Below are positions 28,101 to 36,795 of a stretch of DNA of 64,000 bases, piece by piece. This DNA is from Emticicia sp. 21SJ11W-3 (GTDB taxonomy: Bacteria; Bacteroidota; Bacteroidia; Cytophagales; Spirosomataceae). The position numbers and the translations under genes were made by a program. The notes under the pieces are model-generated. The model was not told the DNA's origin, did not search any database, and worked only from the letters and a program-made list of their open reading frames with translations. The stretch's first letter is position 1. Every line of letters begins with the position of its first letter. Location: NCBI RefSeq assembly GCF_024138715.1, contig NZ_CP092074.1, positions 3,782,001-3,846,000 of the forward strand, written 5' to 3'.

Positions 28101-28572
28101 CCACTTTACCGGCCATGGCGTTCAAAACGTTTTCGTTTGAGATACGGCCCAGGTCTTTGCCATCTACCTTACCTATTGAGTAACCAAGCGATTTCTCTTC
28201 GCGTTTGATACCAAGGGCGGTAACTACCACCTCTTTCAGGCTTTCAGAGCTAAGTTCAAGCGCTACATCTACTGTACTTCTGTTGCCCACAGGCACATCA
28301 ATGGCCTGATAACCCACGAACGAGAAAACCAGAACTGCATTGCTACCGCTTACTTCAATAGAGTAAGTACCATTGGCATTAGAGCTTGTTCCGCGCTGGG
28401 TTCCTTTTAATGCAATGTTAACACCGGGCATGGCCGTACCGTCTTCTTTGGCGGTTACCTTACCTGTTACGACCCGGGTTTGTGCCCAAACCGCCGGAGC
28501 ACATACCCCCAACAGGAATCCATAAAGAACCAAACCCCTAAGCATGCTTCGGAGAGTAAAGTTTAACTTCAT
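25183..28572 (-). CDS. SusC/RagA-family TonB-linked outer-membrane transporter
   Basis: 1129 aa. Signal peptide to about residue 30 (AVWAQ). A CarboxypepD-regulatory-like beta-sandwich (about 35-115) comes first. A TonB box region (LKEVVVTALG) and the plug domain follow (VIDGVPI, VESVSILKGPSAAALYGSRAGNGVVLITTK). The 22-strand barrel fills the rest, and the protein ends in a final aromatic strand (GFKLGLTF). There is no N-terminal STN signalling domain. SusC imports ligands captured by SusD using TonB energy. It is the first gene of the operon and lies 134 bp downstream of an ECF sigma gene on the same strand. Substrate class is inferred from the downstream hydrolases only. Confidence 0.95.
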   Translation of the reverse strand: MKLNFTLRSMLRGLVLYGFLLGVCAPAVWAQTRVVTGKVTAKEDGTAMPGVNIALKGTQRGTSSNANGTYSIEVSGSNAVLVFSFVGYQAIDVPVGNRSTVDVALELSSESLKEVVVTALGIKREEKSLGYSIGKVDGKDLGRISNENVLNAMAGKVAGVAINATGGTGSSVSMVIRGAKSLSNDNQPLFVIDGVPIINTLNNVSQIGGDNRVDYGNAISDLNPDNVESVSILKGPSAAALYGSRAGNGVVLITTKNGSKAKKLTVNLTTNTVFDQPYRFLDFHHKFATGILPFTPDKNPYPGGILQIEEGGAGGVGPELDKGYKAIQWNSPKDANGKSIPTELVSHPNNVRDFVQTGITTTNGISISNSNDFINYRVAYSNMTNRGIIPGSDLFKNSLAVATSMKLSNKLRLSTNIDLSRNNSNNRPAGERGANPLQWAYALSPHIDINELKDYWVPGQEGLQQKSQSAKNFNNPWFLAHEVKNAFERNRLFGNMKADYQITPELSLMARYSLDSYGENRETKIANSYTAEPRGAYGIINLRRFESNADFLATYNKNVNDLSLTFSAGGNVRNTKYSDVVNQSRNGTGLIIPGLFTLQNITPANLLYTSYYSKKMVYSLYGTATVGFKDLVFVDLTGRNDWSSTLPSANRSYFYPAASVSLLANELFANSSPNLNMLKLRAGVAQVGNDTNPYALLNTLGSNEAWNGITRLSKSGTILLPDLKPEIATSYDLGVDLTMFKNKLRVSGTYYMVENRNQIIPTKLPPSSGYTSKNINAGLLVSRGTEITVGGTPLERNGWRLDLTANFYRNRTVIKELSPGIDFYTLWTDAKGGAWTYVGETVGDIYDSELVTVKDKSSPYYGYPILDSDGSWQAVSASNSRNKIGNFNPDFILGLQTSLSYKNFSLNMTFDWRQGGDFVSQTYRYAESDLKSQRFLDNLINPNGLSGQALRDYLVNNDLVRVVGNKFNIVGGPTAEYGGFPFTYGGNTYPYGVFNPGVIAQYDESGKVVGYTENLGGPGTKIIPYGDNYPWDFTRAAMFDASFIKLREVSLGYELPSGFVKRLGLQSANVSVYSRNIMLWTAAKIGVDPEMAYQPQASAQAGTQFKQGIERYNVMPWVMPVGFKLGLTF

Positions 28573-28706
28573 AATATGTGTTTTTTAAGTGAAGATTGAA
28601 TTGTAACTCAAGTTTTAATTAGTTTTTACTGAATTACTCATCAAGTGGTGAAATGTACTATTCTGTTTAAATTATTAAATTTTTAATTATGAAGAAGGTG
28701 GATATA

Positions 28707-29246
28707 CTAAAGTGCCAATGTCATATCAATGCTACCGCGCAAAAACTGTTTGGCTTTCACAAGCTGATTTTTAACTGTGTTTTTTGATATACGCATCATT
28801 TCAGCAATCTCCTGATAAGATTTACCGTCTTCTACGTTCAGCTTCAGAATCATCTTTCGTTTAGCGGGAAGGCTGTTCATTGCATTGCGGAGCAAAACTA
28901 TCTTGGCCTCTTCGGCGTCAGTATCGCTCCCGTGGTCATCGGCCATCATTTGCATATACTGATGCTGAAGCAACTGGTTGCGCTCCATTTTTTTAAGGTA
29001 GTCAAAAGCCATGTTTCGCAGGCAGGTGAAAATGTAAGAGTTGAAGTTCAGCTCCGGATTAATCTGCTCACGGCGGTTCCAAATCTTGATAAAAACTTCG
29101 TGTAACATATTTTCTGCCTCTTCCTCATCTTTTATAATGGCCATAGAAAACCGGATACCCGGCTCTTTATAGTGATTATATAATTTAGTAAAAGCCTTGC
29201 TGTCTCCGGCCGCGACTTTCATAATTATGTGATCGAGTGCTTCCAT
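28707..29246 (-). CDS. ECF sigma-70 factor
   Basis: 179 aa. Region 2 includes FTKLYNHYKEPG and the core-binding/-10 segment (ENMLHEVFIKIWNRRE, FNSYIFTCLRNMAFDYLKK). Region 4 has the -35 recognition helix (LPAKRKMILKL, SYQEIAEMMRISKNTVKNQLVKAKQFLR). This is the Bacteroidota SusCD-associated group. The gene points toward the SusC gene, so it may drive that operon. Unlike most such systems, no FecR anti-sigma gene lies next to it, and the SusC lacks the STN domain that usually signals to FecR. Control may come from elsewhere. Confidence 0.93.
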   Translation of the reverse strand: MEALDHIIMKVAAGDSKAFTKLYNHYKEPGIRFSMAIIKDEEEAENMLHEVFIKIWNRREQINPELNFNSYIFTCLRNMAFDYLKKMERNQLLQHQYMQMMADDHGSDTDAEEAKIVLLRNAMNSLPAKRKMILKLNVEDGKSYQEIAEMMRISKNTVKNQLVKAKQFLRGSIDMTLAL

Positions 29247-29698
29247 AATGTTAGCTAAAGTTAGGATAGATTGTAATTTCAGGTAAAAAAAGAAACATTA
29301 ATAAATGCAAATTATTCGTCCAATAATACCAATCAGAAAAAGCCGTATTTTTGCTGCTCCGTGCTAACGCAAAATTTTAAAATACAAGCAAAAAAATTGT
29401 TGATTAATTCTTATTCTGACTCCTGAACCGGCAGTTCAAAAGCTGCTGAGACATTCTGAAATTGTATGGCTGAATAATTATGAAATAAATGTACAAGGAT
29501 TTTGTAACATTATATTCGCATATTACGTAAAATAATCCTCAAAAAGCGCAAGGCCTCTATTTATTAACTTTACGCTAAAATTGGGGTATATTTTATTAAC
29601 AGTTTTATAAAATTGCGTCGTCGCACATCCTCAATTTGCGTTTTTTTTCAGAGCCTCAACATTTCTGCTATCTTTATTGCCGCTAAACATTAACCCCG
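29247..29698. other. Divergent intergenic region, 452 bp
   Basis: AT-rich region between the sigma factor and DmpA-type peptidase genes, which diverge. A plus-strand TATTTTTG (29346-29353) and a TAACTTTA near 29565-29575 resemble -7 boxes, each without a convincing -33 TTTG. No RNA gene, repeat array or open frame of note was seen. Confidence 0.3.
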
Positions 29699-30847
29699 AT
29701 GAGTAAACTACTTTTTGCCTTTATTTTATTAAGCCTGCCCATTGCAGCACAGAAACCCCGTGCCCGCCAGTTAGGCATACCATTTAATGGTAACCCGGGT
29801 GCCTTTAATGCCATTACCGACGTACCAGGCGTAGAAGTAGGCTACAAAACACTTATAACCGGAAAAGGCGAACTGCAAACAGGGAAAGGGCCTGTTCGTA
29901 CCGGAGTAACCGTAATACTACCCAAAGGTAAAACAGATGCGGGTTATCCTGCTGCATGGTTTTCTTTGAATGGCGATGGCGAACTTACCGGCCTGCCCTC
30001 TATTGACGACTTCGGCCTGGGTTATGGCCCTATCGGCATTACCAACACCAACAGTGTGGGTATTGTGAAAGACGCCATAGGCGAATGGTGCTTTAAAAGA
30101 TTTTCGAAAGGAGATTTTGTTGACTATTCTTTTGGGCTACCCGTAGTGGGTGAAACGTATGATGGTATACTGAACGACATCAACGGCCTGCACGTAAAAA
30201 AAGAACACGTCTGGGAGGCCCTCGACAACGCCAAAACAGGCAGCCTGGCAGAAGGCAACGTGGGTGGCGGCACCGGCATGGCGCTTTACAGTTTTAAAGG
30301 GGGCAGCGGAACGGCATCAAGGGTTTTTACGATTGCATCCAGACAATACACCCTGGGAGTTTTTGTACAGGCCAACTTTGGTAGAAGAGACGAACTGACC
30401 GTGGCGGGTGTACCTGTAGGTAAAGAAATACAGGATTTTATGCCCATACTCAACCGCGACAAAAGAAAGGATGGTTCTATTATTGCCATAGTGGCCACTG
30501 ATGCGCCTTTGCTGGCCGGCCAGCTTAAATTACTGGCCAAACGGGTAACACACGGCATAGCCCGTACAGGCACTTACTCGCACCACGGTTCAGGTGAAAT
30601 TTTCCTTGCTTTTTCAACGGCTTCGCCTATATATAATAAGGATAATACGGAAGAACAATGGAGGGTGATTCCGAAAGGACATCTGGACCCACTTTTTAAA
30701 GCTACCGTTGAGGCCACAGAAGAGGCCATCATCAATGCCCTGATAGCAGCCGAAGACATGGAGGGAATCAACGGAAACAAATACTTCGCCATTCCGCATG
30801 ACAAGCTAAAGGCAGCGATGAAAAAATATAATCGGTTAAAAGAGTAA
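29699..30847 (+). CDS. Secreted P1-family (DmpA-like) aminopeptidase/D-esterase
   Basis: 382 aa with a short signal peptide (about 1-17, ending PIAAQ). The S58 family pattern is clear: AITDVPGVEVGYKT, TGVTVILPKG, LNGDGELTGLP, and the self-cleavage segment DGSIIAIVATDAPLL, where Ser260 would become the new N-terminal nucleophile after cutting between Gly259 and Ser260. HHGSGEIFLAFSTA follows. DmpA-type enzymes release N-terminal L-residues, D-esters or beta-peptides. Being exported is common for Bacteroidota versions. Single gene with its own promoter region; convergent with an esterase gene. Confidence 0.92.
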   Translation: MSKLLFAFILLSLPIAAQKPRARQLGIPFNGNPGAFNAITDVPGVEVGYKTLITGKGELQTGKGPVRTGVTVILPKGKTDAGYPAAWFSLNGDGELTGLPSIDDFGLGYGPIGITNTNSVGIVKDAIGEWCFKRFSKGDFVDYSFGLPVVGETYDGILNDINGLHVKKEHVWEALDNAKTGSLAEGNVGGGTGMALYSFKGGSGTASRVFTIASRQYTLGVFVQANFGRRDELTVAGVPVGKEIQDFMPILNRDKRKDGSIIAIVATDAPLLAGQLKLLAKRVTHGIARTGTYSHHGSGEIFLAFSTASPIYNKDNTEEQWRVIPKGHLDPLFKATVEATEEAIINALIAAEDMEGINGNKYFAIPHDKLKAAMKKYNRLKE

Positions 30848-30866
30848 TTCAACTTAGTCACCCGGT

Positions 30867-30958
30867 GAAACTCCGTGCAAAACTCAGTGATTCTCCGGGA
30901 AAAGGTTCTAATCAAGTTTTTTACCACTGAGTTGCTCAGCGTTAAAACTCGGAGTTTC
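30867..30958. repeat. Nested inverted repeat between convergent genes
   Basis: Outer arms GAAACTCCG (30867-30875) and CGGAGTTTC (30950-30958) and inner arms AACTCAGTG (30881-30889) and CACTGAGTT (30925-30933) are each perfect 9-bp inverted repeats, nested to give a long hairpin over 92 bp. It fills most of the 128-bp gap between two convergent genes. It can end both transcripts, and its structure also fits a dispersed MITE/REP-like element. Confidence 0.65.
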
Positions 30959-30975
30959 ATTGTTAATAATATAGT

Positions 30976-31839
30976 TTACCCGGCAGGAAAAACACGCTGC
31001 AGCCAAACAGTCAGCTTCGTATAAACATCAAAAAGGCTTTTCCGCATTTCATGCGTTTCATTCGGATATAGTTCCAACTGCGAACGCAATCCTAAATCCT
31101 GGTATTTTTTGTGCAAAGCTTTTGCCTGTTGCACCGGCACCAGTTCATCGCTTTCGCCATGAAAAATAATTAAAGGCACAGCATTATCTTTATTTATTTG
31201 AAGAATCGGACTTGCCTCAACGGCCACAGGAGCATCGGGGTTGGCATTACCTAAAAACTGGGTTATTATATCTCCGCTGTTCTTGCCCTTCCTTAAATCC
31301 GCATCCGTCAGGTCGGTCGGGCCAACTATATCAATAACGGTTTTAATCTGCCTGTCTTTGTCGTGCTTATAGGTATATAATAATGATAAATGCGCCCCTG
31401 CGCTTACACCCAGCAAAGCAAACTCACGGCCATTAAACCCATATTGGCCAGCTTTAGCGGTAAGAAAAGCAAATGCGTTAGTTAAATCTTCCATTTGCGC
31501 AGGGAAACGGTTACTCCCCTCTTTTAACAATCTGTAATTTAAAGCCACTACTCCATAGCCTTTGGCGGTAAGTGTGCCGACAAGCAACTTCGGGAAATCG
31601 TTTTTACTGCCCCATTTCCAGGAGCCACCGTGCACATAAACAATCAGTTTTGTGGTTATTGAATTATTTTTGGGCAGATACAGATCCAACAGGTTTGCGG
31701 TTCCTTCTGCTGGGCCGTAACGCAGATCCACATATTGCTTATAGGTGGAATCCTGTGCTGAATGGCTTTTGCTTCCGGCTTGCACCGGAGCCACACTTAC
31801 CAGACACAAAAAAGCTAATAACAAAGGCATGGTTTTCAT
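30976..31839 (-). CDS. Secreted alpha/beta hydrolase (BD-FAE-like carboxylesterase)
   Basis: 287 aa, signal peptide to about residue 21. The oxyanion-hole motif YVHGGSWKWGSK, nucleophile elbow LLGVSAGAHLS, FHGESDELVP for the acid, and NETHEM for the catalytic His give a complete triad in the expected order. The arrangement is that of the BD-FAE/acetyl-esterase-like group, which often removes acetyl or feruloyl groups from glycans. It is divergent from the GH92 gene and may be regulated with it. Confidence 0.88.
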   Translation of the reverse strand: MKTMPLLLAFLCLVSVAPVQAGSKSHSAQDSTYKQYVDLRYGPAEGTANLLDLYLPKNNSITTKLIVYVHGGSWKWGSKNDFPKLLVGTLTAKGYGVVALNYRLLKEGSNRFPAQMEDLTNAFAFLTAKAGQYGFNGREFALLGVSAGAHLSLLYTYKHDKDRQIKTVIDIVGPTDLTDADLRKGKNSGDIITQFLGNANPDAPVAVEASPILQINKDNAVPLIIFHGESDELVPVQQAKALHKKYQDLGLRSQLELYPNETHEMRKSLFDVYTKLTVWLQRVFPAG

Positions 31840-31997
31840 TTCTTTACAGTTCTGATTATTAATACGCTATAAGGTATGTTTTGTACCAACTCAAAAAAGC
31901 CCTGATTATTGTTTTTTTTCTTCAGGCAATAGTCTTGAAACACAGTATTGAAGTACTTACACTGTACATCATAACCAATCTGAGCCCTGCTGAAAGT

Positions 31998-34400
31998 ATG
32001 AACAAGTGTCTATATAAATATTCAACCCCAAACCGCCAATTCCGATTTAACCTTTTTGCATTAGGCCTGATTTTGATTTGGGTTACCCAATCATGTGCGC
32101 GCAAAGAAGAACCCGCCGACATGGTTGACCCGTTCATTGGCACCGATTATTTCGGGCATACTTTCCCCGGTGCAGTTGTGCCTTACGGAATGGTACAGCT
32201 AAGCCCCGACCACGATACCCAGGGCTGGACCTACAGCAGCGGATTCAGTTATTCTGACAGCTCTATTGTTGGTTTCAGCCATACGCATTTCAGCGGTGTG
32301 GGCATGAACTCCGGCGGAGATATCCTGCTGATGCCCACCGTTAAAGACAAAATACAAACCAGCCCCGGAACCAAAGAAAACCCCGATGCAGGCTACAGGT
32401 CAAGATATAATAAGGATGACGAAAAAGCCGTGCCGGGCTATTATAGCGTGGTGCTGAAAGATGAGAACATCAAAGCAGAACTAACTACCACCAAGCATGT
32501 AGGCATGCACCGTTATACTTTCCCGAAAGCCAGGCGCTCCAACATATTGCTGGACCTGGGCCATGAAATAGGCAACGATGATAAAAGTGGTTTATCTGCC
32601 CTAAAAATAGTAAGCGACAGCACCATTGAAGGTTATAAAGATGCCAACGGTACAATGGTCTATTTTGTGGCTCAATTCAGCCGGCCTTTTGATTATTACG
32701 GCACCTGGGATGCTGACTACAACACGCCTGAGTCGTCAGAGGGTTTCTGGCCATACAAAAATGAAGAAAAAGGCCGCAATGTTGGGGTTTTTGTGAGCTA
32801 TGCTACCAAAGAAGCTGAGCAGATACTGGTAAAAGTGGGTATTTCATTTGTGAGCCTTGAAGGCGCGCGCAATAACCTGCAAACCGAATTGCCTCACTGG
32901 GATTTCAACCAGGTGAAAGAAAATGCGTACCAGGCCTGGAACAACGAACTGAAAAAGGTATCGGTAACAACTACTGACGCCGCCAAAAAACAGGTATTTT
33001 ATACAGCAGTTTACCGTAGCTTGCTGGCGCAATATACCGGGCAGGATGCCGACGGACAATATATGGGAATGGACAAAAAGGTGCATACTGCCAAAGGTTA
33101 CGACTTCTACCCGAATTTCTCGTGCTGGGACACTTACCGCAGCCAGCATCCTTTACTTACCATTATTGCGCCTGACCACGTAAACGACCTCGTGAAATCA
33201 ATAGCAGCCAAAACAACTGAATATGGCTGGTTACCGGCCCAGCATTTCAGAAACGTTTTCGGGCAAGGCATGGTAGGCGACCACCTGGTACCGGTTATTG
33301 TTGATGCTTATAAAAAAGGATACCGCGACTGGGATATTGAAGGGCTTTACAATGCCATGCGTAAAAAGGCGCTTGAAGCCCCACCGGCTCCATTGCCTGC
33401 CTCTAATGGCCGCTCAGGTCTGGCACAATACATGAGTTTGGGCTATGCTCCATGCGACGTAGTAACAGAATCAGTACCGAATACGCTTGAACTGGCCTAC
33501 AACGATTGGTGTATTGCCCAACTGGCTGATGCCCTGGGTAAAAAAGAAGATGCAGCCTTGTTTTACAAACGTGCCCAGAACTACCGCAATGTATATGATA
33601 CCACCACGCTATTCATGCGCCCGCGTCTGAAAAACGGCTCTTGGCTGCCAGAAAAAGGCACTAATGAACAAGAAATAGTAACCGTAGGAGAACACAGTTA
33701 TTATAAATATTTTGACCCACTACTGGTAGGCCGCCGCCCCAACCGCCATTATACTGAATCTAATGCCTGGCAGTACCTCTGGTCGGTACAACATGATGTA
33801 AAAGGGCTGATTAACCTGATGGGCGGCAATGAAGCCTTTAATAAACGATTGGATACCTTTTTTGAAATGGATGCATCCATCAGCGAACCAAAATATGTGG
33901 GTGTAGTGGGTACCATCGGCCAGTATGTGCATGGCAATCAGCCGTCGCACCATGTGGCTTACTTATATAATTACGCCTCTGCACCCTGGAAAACACAGGC
34001 CAGAACGCGTGAAATCATGCAGAAATTTTATCGCACCGGCCCGGGTGGTTTAAGTGGTAATGAAGACATGGGCTCGTTGTCGTCCTGGTATGTACTCAGC
34101 AGTATGGGTATTTATCCGGTTACACCGGGCAGCAGCCAGTATGCCATTGGTAGCCCCTTGTTTGATGCCGTTGAAATCAATGTAAAAGATAACAAGAAGT
34201 TTACCATTAAGGCCAATAACAATAGCACTAACAATAAATACATACAATCGGCCACACTAAATGGCAAACCTTTCAACCGTTGCTTTATTGACCAGTCTGA
34301 AATTACAGCAGGCGGAGAACTGGTTTTTGAAATGGGCGCAACACCTAACAAAAGCTGGGGAGTTGGGAAAGACGCCGTGCCATATTCGTTGACGAAATAA
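31998..34400 (+). CDS. GH92 family alpha-mannosidase, lipoprotein
   Basis: 800 aa from the ATG at 31998. A longer open frame reaches 31881, but the chosen start gives a basic start, a hydrophobic stretch and a lipobox-like TQSC. GH92 motifs: VDPFIGTDYFGHTFPGA and PYGMVQLSPD at the N-terminal beta-sandwich; GFSHTHFSGVG; the barrel with YTESNAWQYLWSVQHD (general-acid Glu region); and GNEDMGSLSSWYVLSSMG, matching the GNDDxGxxSxWY signature with the catalytic-base acids. GH92 enzymes are calcium-dependent exo-alpha-mannosidases cutting alpha-1,2/1,3/1,6 mannose on N-glycans or yeast mannan. First gene of a same-strand run of exported proteins. Confidence 0.93.
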   Translation: MNKCLYKYSTPNRQFRFNLFALGLILIWVTQSCARKEEPADMVDPFIGTDYFGHTFPGAVVPYGMVQLSPDHDTQGWTYSSGFSYSDSSIVGFSHTHFSGVGMNSGGDILLMPTVKDKIQTSPGTKENPDAGYRSRYNKDDEKAVPGYYSVVLKDENIKAELTTTKHVGMHRYTFPKARRSNILLDLGHEIGNDDKSGLSALKIVSDSTIEGYKDANGTMVYFVAQFSRPFDYYGTWDADYNTPESSEGFWPYKNEEKGRNVGVFVSYATKEAEQILVKVGISFVSLEGARNNLQTELPHWDFNQVKENAYQAWNNELKKVSVTTTDAAKKQVFYTAVYRSLLAQYTGQDADGQYMGMDKKVHTAKGYDFYPNFSCWDTYRSQHPLLTIIAPDHVNDLVKSIAAKTTEYGWLPAQHFRNVFGQGMVGDHLVPVIVDAYKKGYRDWDIEGLYNAMRKKALEAPPAPLPASNGRSGLAQYMSLGYAPCDVVTESVPNTLELAYNDWCIAQLADALGKKEDAALFYKRAQNYRNVYDTTTLFMRPRLKNGSWLPEKGTNEQEIVTVGEHSYYKYFDPLLVGRRPNRHYTESNAWQYLWSVQHDVKGLINLMGGNEAFNKRLDTFFEMDASISEPKYVGVVGTIGQYVHGNQPSHHVAYLYNYASAPWKTQARTREIMQKFYRTGPGGLSGNEDMGSLSSWYVLSSMGIYPVTPGSSQYAIGSPLFDAVEINVKDNKKFTIKANNNSTNNKYIQSATLNGKPFNRCFIDQSEITAGGELVFEMGATPNKSWGVGKDAVPYSLTK

Positions 34401-34436
34401 TGAATGGCGAATGAGTGAATGATGAATTAGTGAATA
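34401..34436 (+). repeat. Degenerate GAATGAGT-type simple repeat
   Basis: Short direct repeat of units like TGAATGGCGAA-TGAGTGAA-TGATGAAT-TAGTGAAT between GH92 and the next gene. The same motif on the other strand occurs at 51631-51666. It starts at the GH92 stop codon. Confidence 0.5.
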
Positions 34437-34478
34437 AAAATTGAAAGTATTTACATTACTTATAAAGTAGACAAGCAC

Positions 34479-36779
34479 ATGACAACCAGAGGATTGTTCA
34501 GCACATACAAAAAACTATGGTTTTTCTCTTTTTTGGGATTAACCATCACCTTTTTTATGTATGCCTGCAAATCTACTGAACAGCACGAATCTGCCGCTAC
34601 TTATAAAGACGCTCCTTTCTGGCAAGAATACCACGAGGCATATCCTATCAGTGAAAATACCGAAGAAAATAACGTAAGAAGCATAGTTATCGACAAAGCA
34701 AATAATGTTTGGGTAGCCACAGCCTCAGGCATTTTTATGAAAAAAGCCAATGAATCGAACTGGGCATCCATTCAAAACGCAACTGACAAAGGCCCTGCTT
34801 TTGCGGTGGAAGTAGATGACGAAGGCACAGTATGGATAGGCACCTGGAATGGCATATATCGCTTTAAAAATAACCAACTCGAAAAACTGCAAGGAGTAAA
34901 CGCTCCCGTTTCTGCTATTTGTATAGCCAAAGAAGGCGTTTATGCCTTAGGGCCACATGGCATCTGGCTATTTGACGGACAGGCATTTAAAAAACCACAA
35001 TCCGATAAAGAAGGCTATCAGCTTCCGCGTTCTGTAAGAGACGTTATTTCAGACAATAAAGGCGGTTTGTGGATTGCCAGCGATGTGGGCTTATACCATA
35101 CTAACAACCACGAAACAAGGGTCTTCCGCAATAAAGAAGATGTCATCAGTGGCTACATCAAAGGTATAGCCATTGATAGCAATCAGCACCTATGGGCAGG
35201 AGGTTTAGGCGGAGTGAGTATTATTCAGGCTGATAAAAAAATCAGAGAAATAACTCCGAAACAAGGCTTACCTACCGTATTTGTTACCTGTGTAGATACA
35301 GCGCCTAATGGCACTTTGTGGGTGGGTACAGAACAAGGCCTGGTTCGTTATCAGCCACATACCTCAACGCCCGACAGTTCATATTCAATGCTTTTCAGTC
35401 GCAGATGGTTGCTGGATGACCATGTGAATGACATTGCTTTTGATGCCCAAGGCAACGCCTGGGTAGCTACTGCAAAAGGGGTAAGCGCCATTAAACGCCG
35501 ACAAATGACATTGGCGCAGAAAAACGATTACTTTATGGATGTGCTTATGAAACGCCACATCCGTGTCCCCTGGATAGCCGGGCAGGCGCATCTGCGCATA
35601 CCCGGAGACACCACCTCATGGCAACCGGAAGATGATGACAATGATGGCGAATACACAGGCAATTATTTAGCCATGGAATCTTTCAGGTATGCCGTTACCA
35701 AAAGTCTGGAAGCAAAAGAAAACGCCCGCAAGGCCTTTGGTTTCCTGAAACTGCTACAGGAAGTAACAGATACCGAAGGTTTTTTTGCACGTACCGTTGT
35801 TCCGGCCAGCTGGAGTACATTGCATGACGGCAACCGTACTTTTACACCGCGCCAACTGGCAGACGAACTGGTAAAAGAACCTCGCTTTAAACCCGTTCAA
35901 GTGCGCTGGCGCAAATCAAAAGATGGGAAATGGCTCTGGAAAGGCGACACCAGCAGCGACGAAATGTGCGGGCACATGTTTGGTTACTTTTTCTACTATG
36001 AATTAGTGGCCGACGAGGTCGAAAAAGCCATCGTCCGGCAGCACGTATCACGCATTGTAGACTATCTTATCAAGCATAATTTTAACTTTATTGACATAGA
36101 TGGCAAACCAACCCGCTGGTCGGTCTGGTCGCCGGATCAACTAAACCGTGACCCTGAATGGGCACCCGACAGAAACCAGAATTCGATGGAGATGCTGGCT
36201 TTTCTTAAATTTGCGCATCATATTACCAACAATGAAAAGTATCAGCAACAATACCTGAGGCTGATTAATGAAGAGCATTACCTCGACAACATGGCGCAGG
36301 TACCCAACCAGAACAGAGCATGGTTTATCTATTTTGACGCCATCCTTCAGGCATATCTTTACCCCATACTTTTAAAATGCGAAACCGACCCTGAGCGGCT
36401 GGCTTTTTATGAAAAACATATTGACCATTGGTTTGAGACCCGTAAGGTAGACCATAATCCGCTTATTAACTTTATTTACTGTTATTCAAGAGGCAAAAAA
36501 CAAGAAGTAACCAATTCGGTTGATTTCCTGAAAGATACTCCGCTTGATTTGGTAGACTGGCACATTGACCACACCAAACGGGAAGACATACAACTGGTAA
36601 GAAACATAGTGCTTGATGAACTGCAGGTTTCTGAATTACCCCCTGCCAGTATCAGAAAAACCGTCCGGTGGGACAAAAACCCTTTTGATGCCCGTGGCGG
36701 AGACCCTCAAGTGGAAAGAGAACCCGTTTTCTGGCTACTACCCTACTGGATGGGCCGGTACACTAACATGATTCAATAA
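34479..36779 (+). CDS. Lipoprotein with seven-bladed Reg_prop propeller and C-terminal helical domain, family unrecognised
   Basis: 766 aa. The hydrophobic leader ends in FMYAC, an acceptable lipobox. Residues ~65-340 hold seven repeats of the ligand-binding-sensor type (for example NNVWVATASGIF, GTVWIGTWNGIYRF, GLWIASDVGLYH, GTLWVGTEQGLVRY), normally found in hybrid histidine kinases, but no kinase follows. Residues ~350-766 are helical and resemble an (alpha/alpha) toroid, with acidic/aromatic patches (TSWQPEDDDNDGEY, TSSDEMCGHMFGYF, DGKPTRWSVWSPDQ) and a tail ending LLPYWMGRY. A paralogue (39251-41479) shares the helical part and that tail. The architecture suggests a glycan-acting enzyme or lyase, with the propeller as binding platform. 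No catalytic activity can be assigned. Confidence 0.75.
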   Translation: MTTRGLFSTYKKLWFFSFLGLTITFFMYACKSTEQHESAATYKDAPFWQEYHEAYPISENTEENNVRSIVIDKANNVWVATASGIFMKKANESNWASIQNATDKGPAFAVEVDDEGTVWIGTWNGIYRFKNNQLEKLQGVNAPVSAICIAKEGVYALGPHGIWLFDGQAFKKPQSDKEGYQLPRSVRDVISDNKGGLWIASDVGLYHTNNHETRVFRNKEDVISGYIKGIAIDSNQHLWAGGLGGVSIIQADKKIREITPKQGLPTVFVTCVDTAPNGTLWVGTEQGLVRYQPHTSTPDSSYSMLFSRRWLLDDHVNDIAFDAQGNAWVATAKGVSAIKRRQMTLAQKNDYFMDVLMKRHIRVPWIAGQAHLRIPGDTTSWQPEDDDNDGEYTGNYLAMESFRYAVTKSLEAKENARKAFGFLKLLQEVTDTEGFFARTVVPASWSTLHDGNRTFTPRQLADELVKEPRFKPVQVRWRKSKDGKWLWKGDTSSDEMCGHMFGYFFYYELVADEVEKAIVRQHVSRIVDYLIKHNFNFIDIDGKPTRWSVWSPDQLNRDPEWAPDRNQNSMEMLAFLKFAHHITNNEKYQQQYLRLINEEHYLDNMAQVPNQNRAWFIYFDAILQAYLYPILLKCETDPERLAFYEKHIDHWFETRKVDHNPLINFIYCYSRGKKQEVTNSVDFLKDTPLDLVDWHIDHTKREDIQLVRNIVLDELQVSELPPASIRKTVRWDKNPFDARGGDPQVEREPVFWLLPYWMGRYTNMIQ

Positions 36780-36795
36780 ATAAATTACCATATAA

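Noticed and set aside
34479-36779. Hybrid two-component sensor kinase reading of the Reg_prop gene
   Set aside because: The propeller repeats fit, but there is no transmembrane span after them and no HisKA, HATPase or receiver domain; the C-terminal half is a helical domain instead.
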